DNA of 64,000 nucleotides from Rhyacichthys aspro (taxonomy: Eukaryota; Chordata; Actinopteri; Gobiiformes; Rhyacichthyidae). Made by a program: the position numbers and the translations under genes. Under the pieces are notes generated by a model that saw only the letters and a list, made by a program, of their open reading frames with translations, had not been told where the DNA came from and made no database searches. How positions within the stretch are numbered: position 1 is the stretch's first letter; every line of letters begins with the position of its first letter. This document shows, piece after piece, positions 30,824 to 43,010 of the stretch. The stretch covers positions 31,001-95,000 of the forward strand of contig CM072149.1 in NCBI GenBank assembly GCA_036850595.1, written 5' to 3'.

Positions 30824-30895
30824 GCTGTGATCGTATAGTGGTTAGTACTCTGCGTTGTGGCCGCAGCAACCCCGGTTCGAATCTGGGTCACAGCA
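30824..30895 (+). tRNA. tRNA-His (GTG)
   Basis: GCTGTGATCGTATAGTGGTT, anticodon GTG in CTGCGTTGTGGCCGCAG, T-arm CCCGGTTCGAATCTGGG, and a seven-pair acceptor stem (GCTGTGA/TCACAGC) followed by A. All four stems pair. This is a complete, likely functional gene. Confidence 0.93.
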
Positions 30896-31069
30896 AGTTG
30901 TTTGCAAACCCCTGAACTCTTTGAGGACTATAACTTTCCAGGTGCAATTGATTTAAAATTAGAGCATCTTTATCAGGCACAACACTCTATCCATTCAGAA
31001 GATAGGTATGGATTCATTTCTGTATATTATGACACATGTATACATTTGTAGGCAAAATAGCAGCAAAAC

Positions 31070-31145
31070 TATAAAAATAGTAACAAAATGGATAACACAT
31101 CTGACTACAGACCAGAAGACTCTAGGTTCAACTTCTGGCTAGTTT
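31070..31145 (+). pseudogene. tRNA-Arg-like relic
   Basis: AATGGATAACACATCTGAC, loop CTACAGA and GACTCTAGGTTCAACTTCTGG closely follow the tRNA-Arg(ACG) pattern, but the anticodon position reads ACA and the 5' acceptor strand is not recognisable. It lies about 180 bases after tRNA-His, forming a small tRNA cluster with the Cys relic. Confidence 0.5.
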
Positions 31146-32160
31146 GTAATAAGTTTTAATGGACTCCTTGTAGGTGTCACTCACACAACCATTAAACTCT
31201 GTGTATGTAACTACATCACGTGTCATCAGAGCTTTCTCTGTCATATCCTGCAACATGCATTTGTCCCTGGTTTAAACCTCCTAACTCCTACTCTTGTTAG
31301 GATTTGAGCTCTTGAATTACTTTCAAATTGTCATCCAGGAATACATACCATAGATGAGAATGTGGAATGTGTTTGTTCATTTACAGCTCTTCTTTGGTTG
31401 TATCTACACTGGTGCAATTATCTCTCCTTAATGCAGCAGTCTACACGTTTCTTTTTTTTAAACTAGAATCATCCTCCTACCTACTAGTCTTGTCTACATT
31501 TGAGACCACCAAATTGAGGGATGGGCACTGTTTCAAATAGCATTATTACAATTTGGAACGTTTTTCTTTTTTCTTTTTACACACACAGAGAAACGTTGTT
31601 ATTTTTCATTGTACTGTCAAACAATTGTTTGTGATGGGATATGTAATTTTCAAATGAAACAGAGGAATAGATTTTCTATAAATTTGTAATAATTACAACA
31701 AAAAAAAACATGCCCCCTATCCTAGAAAACAGCATTTTCTTTTTCTCTCATTTCCTATTTTTAATAATAATAAAAAAACATCTTTCTTGATTGAAAGTCA
31801 AATTAAAAGAAAAATGTCTATCAATTTAGGGGTGCACGGAAGCAGAGTGGTTACCCAAAACATCATTGGCTAACTCTGGTCTTTCTGTGAGGAGTCTGCA
31901 TGTCCTCCCCGTGTCACCGTGGGTTCTCTCCGGGTCCGGCTTCCTCCCACCGCCCAAAGACATGCATGTATTTGGCTCATCAAGAGCTGCTTTCTTACAC
32001 ATTTTGCTCTGCCTGGGCAGGGGTTGTCTCATTTTCTATAAATAATAATCTGCAATGGGTTGATGCAACCTGTCAGTTGCCACAGAGCATTTGGATGGTG
32101 TGTAAATGTGAAGATTAGTCATTGCAACTTCAGATTGCTTAGATTTATGAGAGAAATTCA
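31146..32160. other. Non-coding stretch with one shared repeat
   Basis: 31275-31405 matches the repeat at 16155-16300. The rest is AT-rich with homopolymer runs and no recognised gene. Confidence 0.5.
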
Positions 32161-32239
32161 ACCTCCTCTTTGACTTGAAAGTTCCAGTTAATGGGAGCTC
32201 TTCTTCTGAGGATGAGGAAGCCTCACGCTTGTGATTCTT

Positions 32240-32580
32240 TTAACCTCTTGGGTGAGGCCTACCACGTCTCTTTCTCATGATCCTCACCTCCTCTGAAGAT
32301 GGTGATGAGCTTGATTTAGATCGATCATCATAAATGGGTTCCTCATTAACTGAGCTTGAGTCTGTTGTCTCCTCTATGGAGGACTCCAAACTGATGTCAT
32401 CCTCTTGAGATCGCTTTTCGGCAGCCATCTTCAGGGCCTTAGTCTCAGTTTTCTTGTTTCAAAGCCTGTCTTTTTGTCTGGAAGACCACATAAAACCGCT
32501 CTGCTGTGCTGGGATCATGGCACATTTTGCCACCTGCCTTCTCTCCTTTTCAGAGGACTTGCTTGGCCTTAAAACCCAAA
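32240..32580 (-). pseudogene. Tyrosine-recombinase-type (Crypton-like) gene relic, C-terminal end
   Basis: On the minus strand, with frame slips, the segment at about 32470-32575 reads KERRQVAK, then a short H-D-P-type block and AERFYVVFQ, comparable with VAAFMHHDPITAKRFYQ at 18127-18214. A separate open frame (32240-32428) encodes an acidic/serine-rich stretch (EDDISLESSIEETTDSSS) ending in basic MRKRRGRPHPRG, the kind of nuclear tail seen after the recombinase domain. Frame breaks show decay. The family call is moderate and rests on the small catalytic-tyrosine block. Confidence 0.4.
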
Positions 32581-33267
32581 GAAAGAATTATTTAAAAAGT
32601 TTATAATATTGTAACAAAGTTGTCCTTTTTGCAACTGTGTCCAAACTATTTTACTAAAGGTTCTGGGAAACCTTACGTTTTCCTCTCGGTATCAGTTAAT
32701 TGTGTGTGCACCAAATTTAGTACTTTTACCTGGCCGCAAACATCAACATAATCTCACTTCCAACTCCAGCATCCACACTGAGTATTGTAACGTCCAAATT
32801 CTGATCAATGGCCAAATTACAACTTCAAAATTCTATTCTACAGCCAGATTTGTACTTCATTCAAGGTCTTACCTGAGAAGAGACACTGCTCCGGATCTTG
32901 TTGAAGGTGATGGTACCTGTCATCCCAGAGTCCTTCCAGCCAGATGGATGACGTTGGTGGCCTTCTCAATTTGTCTACCAAGTATTGTGTGGAGCACATA
33001 ATTGCTGCCCTGACCTTGAATACAGCACATGCCACTGCTCAGGTGATGAAGCCACCTTAAGAGTCCCACTGGCTCAGGACCACCAATCCCGTTCGTGGGG
33101 GAGGAGTGATCCAATCAGTCTCCCTCTGCTCATCCAAGTCAATACAGAAAACACAGCAAAACAAACACAGCACACAAAATGCAAAATAAACAATTAAAAC
33201 CAATAAAACCACAAGAAACAATGAACTAACAAGAGAATAAAAAGGACTATTAAAACAGGACCACTTA

Positions 33268-33419
33268 CTGACAACTGTATCATGGTAGCCTGACCTTTTA
33301 CATTCAATGCGATGAAGTGAGTCTATATCAGCTCTAGGTATGTCCAATCGATCAGCTCTCTGCCACATATCCCATAAAAGCTGCAAACTGGCCTGAAGTT
33401 GTCCTTGATCTTTGAACAT
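33268..33419 (-). other. Unclassified exon-like open segment
   Basis: An ATG at 33419 opens MFKDQGQLQASLQLLWDMWQ, then RADRLDIPRADIDSLHRIE, up to a good donor (TTGTCA|GTAAGTGG) at about 33268. No domain is recognised. The composition (amphipathic, no low complexity) and the donor make it a plausible 5' exon, but the partner exon was not found. Confidence 0.25.
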
Positions 33420-34274
33420 TGTGTTGCCAAGTAACCCTGTAGCAGGTGAGCCTACTACTACTAGACATTCAAAAAGTTAGACTGATGCCTGGTCCACGAA
33501 CACGATCTCTTTGCGATAGTCCATTTTTACCACTCCTGATTACATATTTAGGCAGTACACAAACTGCTGTCTTTACTACAGGATGGCAGCAAACCCAGGA
33601 AACTTGAGTAGACCTAAGAGTGATTCAGAGATCTTGTTAATGTTGGTAGAACAGTATAAGCTGTGCCACGAAAAACATTATGGTACAGCAACCTGAGAGG
33701 TCTACTGGATTGTTTACGTGTACCGTATCAGGATGTCGACTGTGGATCCGATGTCAGTTGATTGAAACCTTGAATTGTGTATTGAATAGAAGTGATGGCA
33801 CTTCACGATACACCTAAATTGCTCAAAGGCACAAAGTGTTAGTACTGCCCTCATCAAGCTCCATACTGTAAAGCCACTAATGAAGTAATGACAGAGGCCC
33901 TGACTGAAATAATAAAAAAAAGAAAAGACAAGGAGATATTCTGTGTTTGTTGTATCTGTCCCTATTAAATAAACTATAAATAAATAAATATTTCGTGTGT
34001 GTCAATGTCGAGTACAACAATTGACGAAGTTAAGTCAACTGTTCCAGTGCTACATAACAAACCAAGTTGGTCTCATCAACCCTAGGTGGTCAACAGTGTT
34101 CTGCAATGTCTTTATGCCACAAAGGAGCTGAGAGAGTTCATTGGGCACACTGTGGAAGCTTAAAAAAAGGAGGAGAAGGCAGTGGAACACTAATACCAAG
34201 TAAACAAACCTGCACTGCATCAACTGTTTTGCATCGACTTTTTTGTACCTTCCCATTTTAATTTTGTTATTGAA

Positions 34275-36282
34275 GCAGTCAGGGAGGTGGCTGGATTTGA
34301 TGAAGATAAAAACAACTACATGGCATTAAAACTTGGCCGTAGCTTAAAGAAAATTGCTGATATTTTGGAGTGTGATGCAATAAATTTTCTTAAAAACCTA
34401 GAACAAAGCCGGATGCTTTTTTAAAAAAAAGTGGGATGTTTGTGTCTCTTCTCGTGCCCTACAAACCCTTAGAGAGTCTGGATGGAACACTCCTCAACTG
34501 CTGCTGTTTACAGAAGATGTTAGAGCCATGCATGCACATATTGATTCATGCCGAGGTGAATATCAACAGAAGCTTAAGGATGAACCAGACAAAAGAAACT
34601 GGTCAAAATTATCCACATTGACACTTTGTAAAGTCATTCTTTTCAATCAAAGAAGAGAGGGTGAGGTGTCAAAGATGCCTCTGAGAGCATTTACTTCATT
34701 TACTCATTCTGATTTGGCCCTTGGACTGTCAGAATTGGAGCAAAAGCTGTGTAAGCATTTCCATCGCATTGAAATAAGGGGAAAAAGAAATAGCAAAGTT
34801 CCCCTTCTTTTAACCCCAGAAATGATCACATCAATGGAGATTTTGGTGGAGCACCGACAGTCTTCCTCAATCTCTAATGACAACCCATACTTCTTCTCAA
34901 GGCCTGAAGCAGACACACACCTCAGAGGATCAGATGCCATTAGACAAATGGCAAAGGAATGTGGGGCAAAGCATCCTGAAACTTTGTCCTCAACCAAGTT
35001 AAGAAAACATATGTCCACCCTGTCCACTGTTCTCAATCTTAAAGACAATGTAATGGACATCCTTGTAGATTTTTTGGGCCACGACATCCATGTCCATAGA
35101 CCATACTACAGACTACCAGAAGGTACCCTGGAATTGGCTAAAGTGAGCAAAGTCCTCCTTGCTTTAGAGCAGGGCAGAATTTCAGACTCTAAGGGAATGA
35201 GCCTGGACCAAATTCTAATTGATCCAAATGGTAATACAACATCTTTATGGTATATTGTGAGAACGTCTTTTGATCATTCTTGAATAGAAATTATGACATT
35301 ATTATGTCTATTGTCCAGAGGAAGTGCTGGATCTTGCCAATGATGAAAGTGAACTTTCAGAGACGGAGGAAGGGCAGGAGACAACTTCATCATCTCTGCC
35401 AGGTGAGATATTTATTTAATTCAGAAATGAGGTTTTTGTTTATACAGTAGAAAATAAGGGTGTCTGTCAGTAGAGCTGCAGAGCTTATACAGTGTACAGG
35501 GTTCAAATCCAGCACCAGCAGACATTACTTGCCTACAGCTGTAAAAATGCTAAATGTTTTTTGTTTTGCTGATATCACAATAACAAAGAGTTCTTTTTGT
35601 AACTTCATTCAGTGTTTCATTATGGGAACTATAAGACCACTATATATACTATATAGACCACTCCTGGATTGCAAATATCTCTCCCAAAGCAGCAAGTCAG
35701 AGGAACCAAACTGTGCTCGCATAGAGAGCATGCAAGTCATGGCTCCAAGACTGCTCGAGCCAAGGAGGGGCTGGAGACATCCAGTCTGTAAAATCACACA
35801 AAAGTGTGCAGGGAGGCCCAGCTTGCTGCAGCACATATATCTTGTACCGAGACACCCCTGAAGTAGCTATACCTCTAGTGGAGTGTGCCCTAAGTCCCGG
35901 GGGGTTACATAGTTCCAATAGTGAAACACCTCATTCTGTTGTCAAAGAACTTCAGCACAAGTATTGAATTAATTTGGAAAAACTAATCAAGATTTTATAT
36001 TCATGTATAATGCATCCAAATTGAAGGAGCTTGTTCATTTCTCTAATTTGGATATATATCATGATAGAAAACATCAAAAAGCATTTCAGCTTGCTTTTAT
36101 AGCGCATGTTCAGCTGCCCAAGGACGCGCTCAAGGCACTGTGTCATTAGTCAGGGGTGAAAATAATCAATGTCTATTTACAGACAGCTGTAAGTATTTTA
36201 TTACTATTATATTTTTTTATTGTATAGAATCCTCAACACACAACAAAAGAAAAGCAGAGTCTGACAGCGACAAGTCTGAGAA
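34275..36282 (+). pseudogene. Tyrosine recombinase (Crypton-like) gene with one frameshift
   Basis: From about 34279 the frame reads VREVAGFDEDKNNYMALKLG and slips at an A/T run near 34420. It then runs open to 35283 (KKWDVCVSSRALQTL, PLRAFTSFTHSDLALGLSEL, PLLLTPEMITSMEILVEHR). The C-terminal half has the tyrosine-recombinase layout: TKLRKHMSTLSTVLNL (LRKH, in the H-x-x-R region), FLGHDIHVHR and YYRLPEGTLELAKVSKVLLA with the candidate nucleophile tyrosine. Exon-like segments with good acceptor and donor follow at about 35317-35401 (acidic EVLDLANDESELSETEEG) and about 36228-36282 (KRKAESDSDKSEK), a likely nuclear tail. The family is common in fish and related to Crypton transposons or domesticated relatives. 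One frameshift suggests a pseudogene, unless it is a sequence error. Confidence 0.6.
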
Positions 36283-36299
36283 AGGTATTTCTAGTTCCT

Positions 36300-37285
36300 G
36301 TTTTTCATGTTGTCATTCATGTTGTTCATAACAGACATTAAGCGGGGGCCAGGGGGCTCTATCGTGCATTTAATGGATCTCTAGTTTTTTCCTAACAACA
36401 TCTACAGTTTTTAGTGGACAGCTATCTGTTATCAGCCAATCGCCCACTCAGAAACTACCTGCTGTCGGAGCACCTGCACTAAACCCCGCCTACCTGTGCT
36501 CCTGTGATAGAAGATGAGTGGCTGTCACTAAACCTCTGGTTTAGTTATAGAGCAAACAGCCTAAGACAATTGATTTCATTTATTTTGTTCAAAATGTATC
36601 ATTAATTATCATTTCAGGACTATTCATTAACTTGATAGCCATATGCTTTTGTCAGCTTTACACTTAACAAAGTGTGTCTGTCGTATGACTACATCCAGTG
36701 AATGGTGAGAATTTCTCTCAATTAAACCTGTAATCTATCTTGACACCTCGGATGCAAACAGCCTAAATGAGTAGAGGTATACACTGCTACAAGATACTAT
36801 GAATGTGTACAATCAAGGTAAAAAAGAGCTCTGGAACTCCTGTTTAACTGTAAAGGAAGAGAGAGAGATTATGACAAATTCTGATATGAAATGGTCTATT
36901 CTGTGTTATAAAGCTATCTGCTCTATCGCTACATATAGATATAGTTATAGGCTTAATGACACATATTTCTTAACAGTCCTGTGGTAGCCACGTGCAAAGC
37001 AAGATTATTTAGGCAGGAAATGATGCCTTTAAACACAAGAGTTTATTGCAAGAACCGTACATCAGATCTGAAAAATCTTTGAACTGTGAGCGACAGGAGA
37101 CTCTGCTGAACATGTGGATATGAAACTGATGTTAATTGGATGAAAAATGAATGAGCAGTGACAAGTTAAACATGTGTAAGTGCTCTGAGTCTGAGGGGAA
37201 AGGTCTGATCAGAATTAGAATGGGAGTCAACGGAGAAGTAAGGTGACTTTGCTCCATTGTTGAAGCTCTGATTCAAATGTGACAA
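36300..37285. other. Non-coding stretch, nothing recognised
   Basis: No domain, repeat or RNA gene recognised. A 62-codon frame at 36799-36987 is unsupported. Confidence 0.4.
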
Positions 37286-37289
37286 ATTG

Positions 37290-38085
37290 TGACAGCCTTC
37301 CCTCCATCTGATGGCAACACCGTGGACAGGTTCTCCTCATCAGGAGCTAGAATCATCAGTTCCATCTGTCCAGCAGTTGTTAAAGCAATGTAAGAAGACA
37401 TGGGCCAACGCTCATGTCTCCCTGCTTCAGGTTCAAGATCGCTTTAAGACGTCGCACCCCCGCCCCATCCTACCACCCAGGCAAGAAAGTGTGGCTGTCA
37501 ACCAAAGAGCTTCCCCTAAAGGTTGAGTAAACTGGCACCTCGTTTCATCGGGCCTTTTGCTGTCGAGAGAGTAATCAATCCTGCAGCCTTTCGCCTGAGA
37601 TTGCCAAGATCCATGCGAATCCACCCCAACTTTCACGTGTCCAAGATCCGACCGGCCAAGAAAAGTCATCTGATGCCCACCTCCAGACCCCCACCACCCG
37701 CTCGGCTGATCAACGGAGGACCTGCATATACGGTCAGACAGATTCTGAGGTCTCTATGCCAGGGTCGTGGCCTCCAGTACCTGGTTGACTGGGAGGGCTA
37801 CGAACCTGAGGAACGTTCAGGGTCCCAGACAGGTTTATTCTCAACAAGGGTCTCTTCACCGATTTTCATCGCACTCTTCCAGACAAGCCTGGGGGAACAT
37901 CCGGTGCCGGATTTTTGCTGCCGGACTTTGCTAGCTCTTGACCCCCGCCTACCTGTCTGTGAATTTTTGACCTTTTGCCTGTTTTTGGACCTGCCTTTTG
38001 GACTCTGATTTTTCTTGGTTGCCTGTAAGTTTCATCTGCTTTCTAATTAAAGATCCAGAAACATTTTTGCATCTTGAGTTTGCAT
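37290..38085 (+). pseudogene. Ty3/gypsy chromovirus integrase C-terminus with chromodomain
   Basis: Across frame slips the sequence reads SSVPSVQQLLKQCKKTWANA, then LAPRFIGPFAVERVINPAAF and LRLPRSMRIHPNFHVSKIRP (37523-38008), the GPF/Y module at the end of integrase. It is followed by YTVRQILRSLCQGRGLQYLV and DWEGYEPEERS, a chromodomain (the aromatic-cage DWEGY is visible). This order is diagnostic for chromovirus-type gypsy elements, whose chromodomain directs integration by binding chromatin. The upstream DDE core, RT and gag are absent. The next about 80 bases may be the start of a 3' LTR. It belongs to a different gypsy lineage from the integrase-first element at 1-4960. Confidence 0.85.
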
Positions 38086-39398
38086 TTTAGTCCACATAGT
38101 TACATCCTTGTCATTGTATGTTGAGCTTTTAGAAGGTCTTGGAATAAAAGATCACTTTTTTGGAATGTAACATACACAAATTCAAGTTCTCTGCTGACAC
38201 AACAAGGTCTCAGTGAGTAAAATGTGTCTGGTAAACTAAAATTGGCTGGACAAAACACAAAGTTTTTTCTTTACAGACCATAAAACAAGTACAAAGTAAA
38301 TGAGTTCCGGTAAAGTAAATGTAACTGAGTAAATCTAACTGATGACTGCCAACCTTTGCAGTTATTCATTAGCCTACCCTAAAGTCACTGTCTGTATTCA
38401 ATATGATGTTCTGACAAGTGAGACATAAGGACTATAGATCACCAAGTCCAAAGTCACAGTGTGGTAGATCTAATAAGAGGATCCCATTCTTATGGGAGCG
38501 AGATAAAGGAGCCAACATTTCTATATTGTACATTTGAATATGCACTTATTTGGATTGTTGCTTATGCTCACATCACATTTTAATGTTGATTAAAGCTGAT
38601 AATCTCTATGTTTTCACTACATAGTAATATGAGTCATTTTTACATGTGGAAGGTTTAGGGAGTTTTATTCTAATAATCGTTTCATTCTAAATTTTGATTC
38701 ACCTTTTGGAATACTTAGCCTACCTCAAAGTCTCTGTCTTGTTCCATTATGATGTTCTGACAAGTGAGACTTTATGATTCTTTAAATCTGAAGCCAAATC
38801 AATCATCCCATTGAACATTATTTGCATATTTAATTTTTGAAAGGTATGTGAGATTACTTTTTTGGAATGTAATGCATTAAATGATGAACAAAGTGACGAA
38901 CCCAAGATTTGAATATAAAAGATTGTTTAAATGAAAGTTATCTACGGTATAATAAATAACCACAAGCAACAAAAGATCAGTATTTATCACTGTTTAGGGA
39001 TAACAATCTTGAGTATTATGGTAGGTTTTCTTTAAATTAAATTCAATCAGTGAACGACACATGGAACTTGGAATAAATTACAGATGCTAAACCTGATGAG
39101 TCTAAAATGTGTATTATGCTTTTGTTTTTCAAAATAGACCTCTGTCTTAATCTTTAATCTTTAATCCTTATTTCTGACTTGAATTTACAGTGCAATGACA
39201 ATCTAACCAGATTTGGTATTTTTTAAGAGTAATTCTTAACTCTGAGAAATGTTGCATTACTTTAACTTATTTATTGCAAATAAATCACATCAACAATTAT
39301 TTAGCTTTATGATGTCCATTTTAATAAAATCTTTTTTTCTTAATTGAACAATAACAACTTAATGCACATGACAAGAACCGCATGAGTTTAGTACAATA
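38086..39398. other. Non-coding stretch, nothing recognised
   Basis: AT-rich. A loose internal similarity (ATGTTCTGACAAGTGAGAC at about 38405 and 38753, each preceded by a CCTA...AAGTC..TGTCT phrase) suggests an old local duplication of about 350 bases period. No genes. Confidence 0.45.
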
Positions 39399-40712
39399 TC
39401 AATAAAAGTTAACTTTATCATCCACAAAGAACATCTTCATTAGACCCACACTTGTTTCTTGACCGAAGCCATTTTGGGCTAAATGCTGTTTTAAAACATT
39501 GGTCTTTCTCCTTTTCGTAGGGATGGCTGGGATGGTCTCTGCATCACACTTTCCTAATGCTTTCTCTGTTTTGTTTTGTTTTTTTCTCTTCTGTTTTATG
39601 AGAGTTGAGGGGTAGCTCATGTTGAGATCAAGTCTCTTCCAGTACAATGATAGATTTGATTACTATACAATACATTTTCACTTTCTACTATATCAAACAA
39701 ATGTCTCACTGGAGCACCTTCTGTTTCTTCACTAAACGGCATGAATGTTTGAGCTTGTACAAGATCTTGTTCTACTGTTGTCTCTTTGTCTTTGTCATGA
39801 TCTGTGGAAAGTTTGATAAGTTTTTTGTAGTGCTTGTCTTCTTTTCTTTTCCAAAGTAGACTGTTGCTCTACAGATATCTTATTTCTCTTCCGCAGATTT
39901 TTTGAAATGACTAGATTTTCACATGAATTGGTTTGGTCAGGGCTTGACAAACGTCTTCTTCTCCTCTTTTTCAGTGGTGTGGACTGTGTGGACACGCCTG
40001 TGCAGTCTTTGTTGTTTGTATTCATTTCTGTGACTTCTTCTCCTGTCTCTTGTCTCTTTGTCTTTGTCATAATCTGTGAAACTTTCTGTGTCTTCTCCTG
40101 TCCCCTTGTTTCCTATTGCCCTGTTTTTTTGATGTTCTATAGAGACATATTTGATGGCATCTGTGTCTTGCTCATCCTCAGAATAAGAACAAAGGGGAAT
40201 TAAGTTGTCTGCCTCCTTTTCTATGCCTTGATCTCTTGAGACACATGGCTTCACTACATCCCCATGGTTTGTAGCTTTCTTTTTTCTTTGATTTTTTGCT
40301 CTGCATCATCATTTGTTTCTTGTACGTAATTGAATATGAGAAACTTTTGTCTGTGAAGCCGCCTTTGCTCTCTAACGTTGTTTTTCTTTGTTTTCTTCTT
40401 TACTGGTTTCTTCGTTGTGTCTTGTTTGAAATGCCTCTTCAAATGTCAAGTCAGCCTCGCAAAACTTCTCAGCAGTGGCAATGGAATGGCACATTAGTCT
40501 TCTTATGTTTGATTTTGTTTTTTGTTCCAAACACCGCCCAGTCTACAGAACCGACGAATCCAATCATATTCCTCTTTTGTCAGAGGGATCAATGCATGGC
40601 CAAATGTTTCTTTACTTTTATGCACCTGCACCTGTGAAAACAAGACATTCATATTTGTATTTGGTTGTAATGTTAACACATTTAATCTGCTTAGATTTAA
40701 GAAGCTGAGCAC
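39399..40712 (-). pseudogene. Recombinase-related (Crypton-like) gene remnant with lysine-rich tail
   Basis: On the minus strand a frame at 40503-40712 contains KSKETFGHALIPLTKEEYDW then IRRFCRLGGVW. This parallels ALSEEEYGWMREFLALRG in the Crypton-like fragment at 49.7 kb (the stretch between the first catalytic Arg region and the core of fish Crypton-type recombinases). Downstream frames (39937-40254, 39795-40070, 39399-39647) are rich in Lys/Arg/Glu/Asp (KKRRRRRLSSPDQTN, KKPVKKKTKKNN) and shift phase repeatedly, as in a decayed, low-complexity nuclear tail. No catalytic tyrosine block was found. The assignment is tentative. Confidence 0.35.
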
Positions 40713-40982
40713 TCAAATCAAACAGGCCCCATATTATAACATAGTCCTTGTATTGTGTGATATGTATAATTCTGCTGTTTTTAGGAGTTTCGTTTTTCTA
40801 CTCTTTGTATTCAATGCAACAAGGGAAGAGAGTAATGTAATTTCGGTTCTCTGTAAGTGATGAACATGTGGCAGAATTGACAATAAAGCAGACTTTGATT
40901 TTGCAGGTGTAATTTACATTGGTATTTGTTCATGTTGAATGTATTGATTAGATAATGAGGAACATGCATTTGCTTCTCACAG

Positions 40983-41439
40983 CTGTGGCTCCAACTGCAA
41001 CCGCTGCCCTGAAAATGGACAGGAACAAAAAAGTAAACTTTTAGAGGAGAGGGACCACCTACACCGACGAGTCCATGAACTTATCAGCAGTCAAAACACT
41101 GGATCGGCCGTTGCCCCAGGAGCTGAGGGTATGTTATAGGAGTGCATTTAGGCTGTAGTGCTGGTGTGCTATCATCAGTAAGGTGGGATGGTGGGTTGCT
41201 GTAATCATTTCCCTGTTATTTAAATAATATTCTGTGTATTCTCATTTACTGGGGTTACAGTGGAGATATTAAGCTCTCTGAGCTCCTCGGCGTCCACCGT
41301 TACCTCCATGTCCTCCACCAGCACCACTGACATTTACAACAGACAGGCAGACAGTACACGCAAGCAAGACAAATGGATGTATTTGCAACAATATATTTGG
41401 CCAGGAGATGGCGCATGTTCCCCAGAGAGCACATCTTGA
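40983..41439 (+). other. Candidate two-exon coding tail, function unknown
   Basis: Exon 40983-41128 (acceptor TGCTTCTCACAG, donor GCTGAGG|GTATGT) and exon 41261-41439 (acceptor GGGGTTACAG) join in phase 1. The frame reads CGSNCNRCPENGQEQKSKLL, then EERDHLHRRVHELISSQ and, after the join, EVEILSSLSSSASTVTSMSS to a TGA at 41437. The first exon looks like the start of a coiled coil preceded by a Cys-rich turn; the second is Ser/Thr-rich. I recognise no family. Matching phase and both splice sites give some support that it is, or was, a real gene end. Confidence 0.35.
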
Positions 41440-42654
41440 ACCCAGGCGGAAGCAGCAAAGAAATTCCTGCGGCGTGGCAATAGAAGCACATTGGAGAACT
41501 GAAGCTTAAATTATCTGTTTGTATTTGATGCTGACCCGGTGGCTAGTCCACAGAACGGCGTACAGGAAAACAGTTAAAGTAAAAAATAACCTTTGAAAGA
41601 ATAAAGTAAAGCGAACGTGTGCGGTAAGTGCAAGTGTTACAAGCTAGCGAACAGGATGCTAACCAAATGAAAAAAATCAAGGAGTGAACGTACCACGAGG
41701 AGACTGCCCGCTGTATATAAAGACAATCAATCAAGTGAGTTATGAATGTTGAATGTTTTTGTACTTTAATATTTAAATGCATAGGTGAACATGTGTAATG
41801 TTCAAGAGCACGTCTTGAGCATGTATTCACTTGCAGCCTGTGTAAACCACTGCCATTTTGTGGTTGCTGCAGTGGTAGTGTTAATTCAATTTTGACATTC
41901 TTTTTTAACGACTAGGCTTGAAGTCACCCTGTCCTAATACCCACCTGGCGATGACACGAAGAGGGCAACGGCAACACATATGAATGTGAGTAGTCATTTG
42001 GGTGACATGTTAATGCACCATGCTTCTATTTGCAAACTAATTCTGTTTGTTCTTACCTCTGTGCAGCACAATCTTGCCACGCACTGGTCCAAAGAGCAGG
42101 AGCAGAGGATGGATCCTTGGATGATTTCGCCGAGCGGTCAAGAGGTCTCCCAGGTGTCTGAGCAGAAAGCTAAGTTTAAAGCGTTTGATGTTCTAAACTT
42201 GTATTGGACAATCAAATGATTAGCATTTTTCTCATATAGAAACACAATTAAAAAAATGTGGACTGTTGGTTTAATTTTGCTTTGTGATTACAGAATTTGA
42301 ATAAACTGCTCGGAAGTGTCAGCTGCACCAGTGCAGGTCCCCATTGACTCCCATGTTAAAGACGTCCAAACTTTTCTTCTCAAACACAGAAATCGTATAC
42401 ATTTTCATCTTGTCTGTTGACGCTCAGTATTCATTAAAACTACATAAATCTTATATCCATACGTTCAGCAGAGTCTCCTGTCACTCACAGTGTCAACAGA
42501 TTTTCTCTACTGTTCATCATTTCTGAATAAGATGCATTAGTTTGAAGGCTTCACTCGAGACCAACTCTGTTCCAGTGTCTGTGAGCAGCTGTGTCCTGTT
42601 GAAAATAGCAGTATGACATCATCCTTTTAAGACTAATATTAATGTCTTATGCCA

Positions 42655-42728
42655 TTTAGCTCAACAGATAGAGAGTTAGTCCCATTGTCAAAAGGTTGTG
42701 TGTTTGAATCCCACCCTTGACTTTCATA
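42655..42728 (+). other. Weak tRNA-like sequence
   Basis: TTTAGCTCAACAGATAGAG (A-box like) and GTGTTTGAATCCCAC (B-box like) at tRNA spacing. Stems do not pair well and the isotype is unclear. It may be a tRNA relic or the head of an old SINE. Confidence 0.3.
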
Positions 42729-42744
42729 GATTTTGCTTTTACTT

Positions 42745-43010
42745 CAGATAGGACTAGATGCAGGACAAAACCTGATCAAGCCCTGACCACACTAAGATAA
42801 GGTCTGAAGACTACACCAACACCAGATCCTGACCAAAGACCAAGACCAGGACAAGACCAGGAACAAGACCAAAACTGAATCAGGAGCAGGACCAGACCAT
42901 AACTGATCCAGAACCAAGACCAGACCAAGTTCAGGAGCACGACCAGACCTCGACTGATCTAGGACCAAGCCCAGGACTAGACCAAGATCTGGACCAGCAA
43001 GATGTAGACT
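42745..43010 (+). repeat. Degenerate AGGACCAGACC-rich repeat
   Basis: Irregularly spaced GACCA/AGGACAAGACC/CCAGGAC words over about 265 bases, on one strand purine-rich. A degenerate minisatellite is likely. Confidence 0.5.

Noticed and set aside
35460..35525. tRNA gene suggested by AGGGTTCAAATCCAG
   Set aside because: Only a B-box-like word is present; no acceptor, D or anticodon stems pair.
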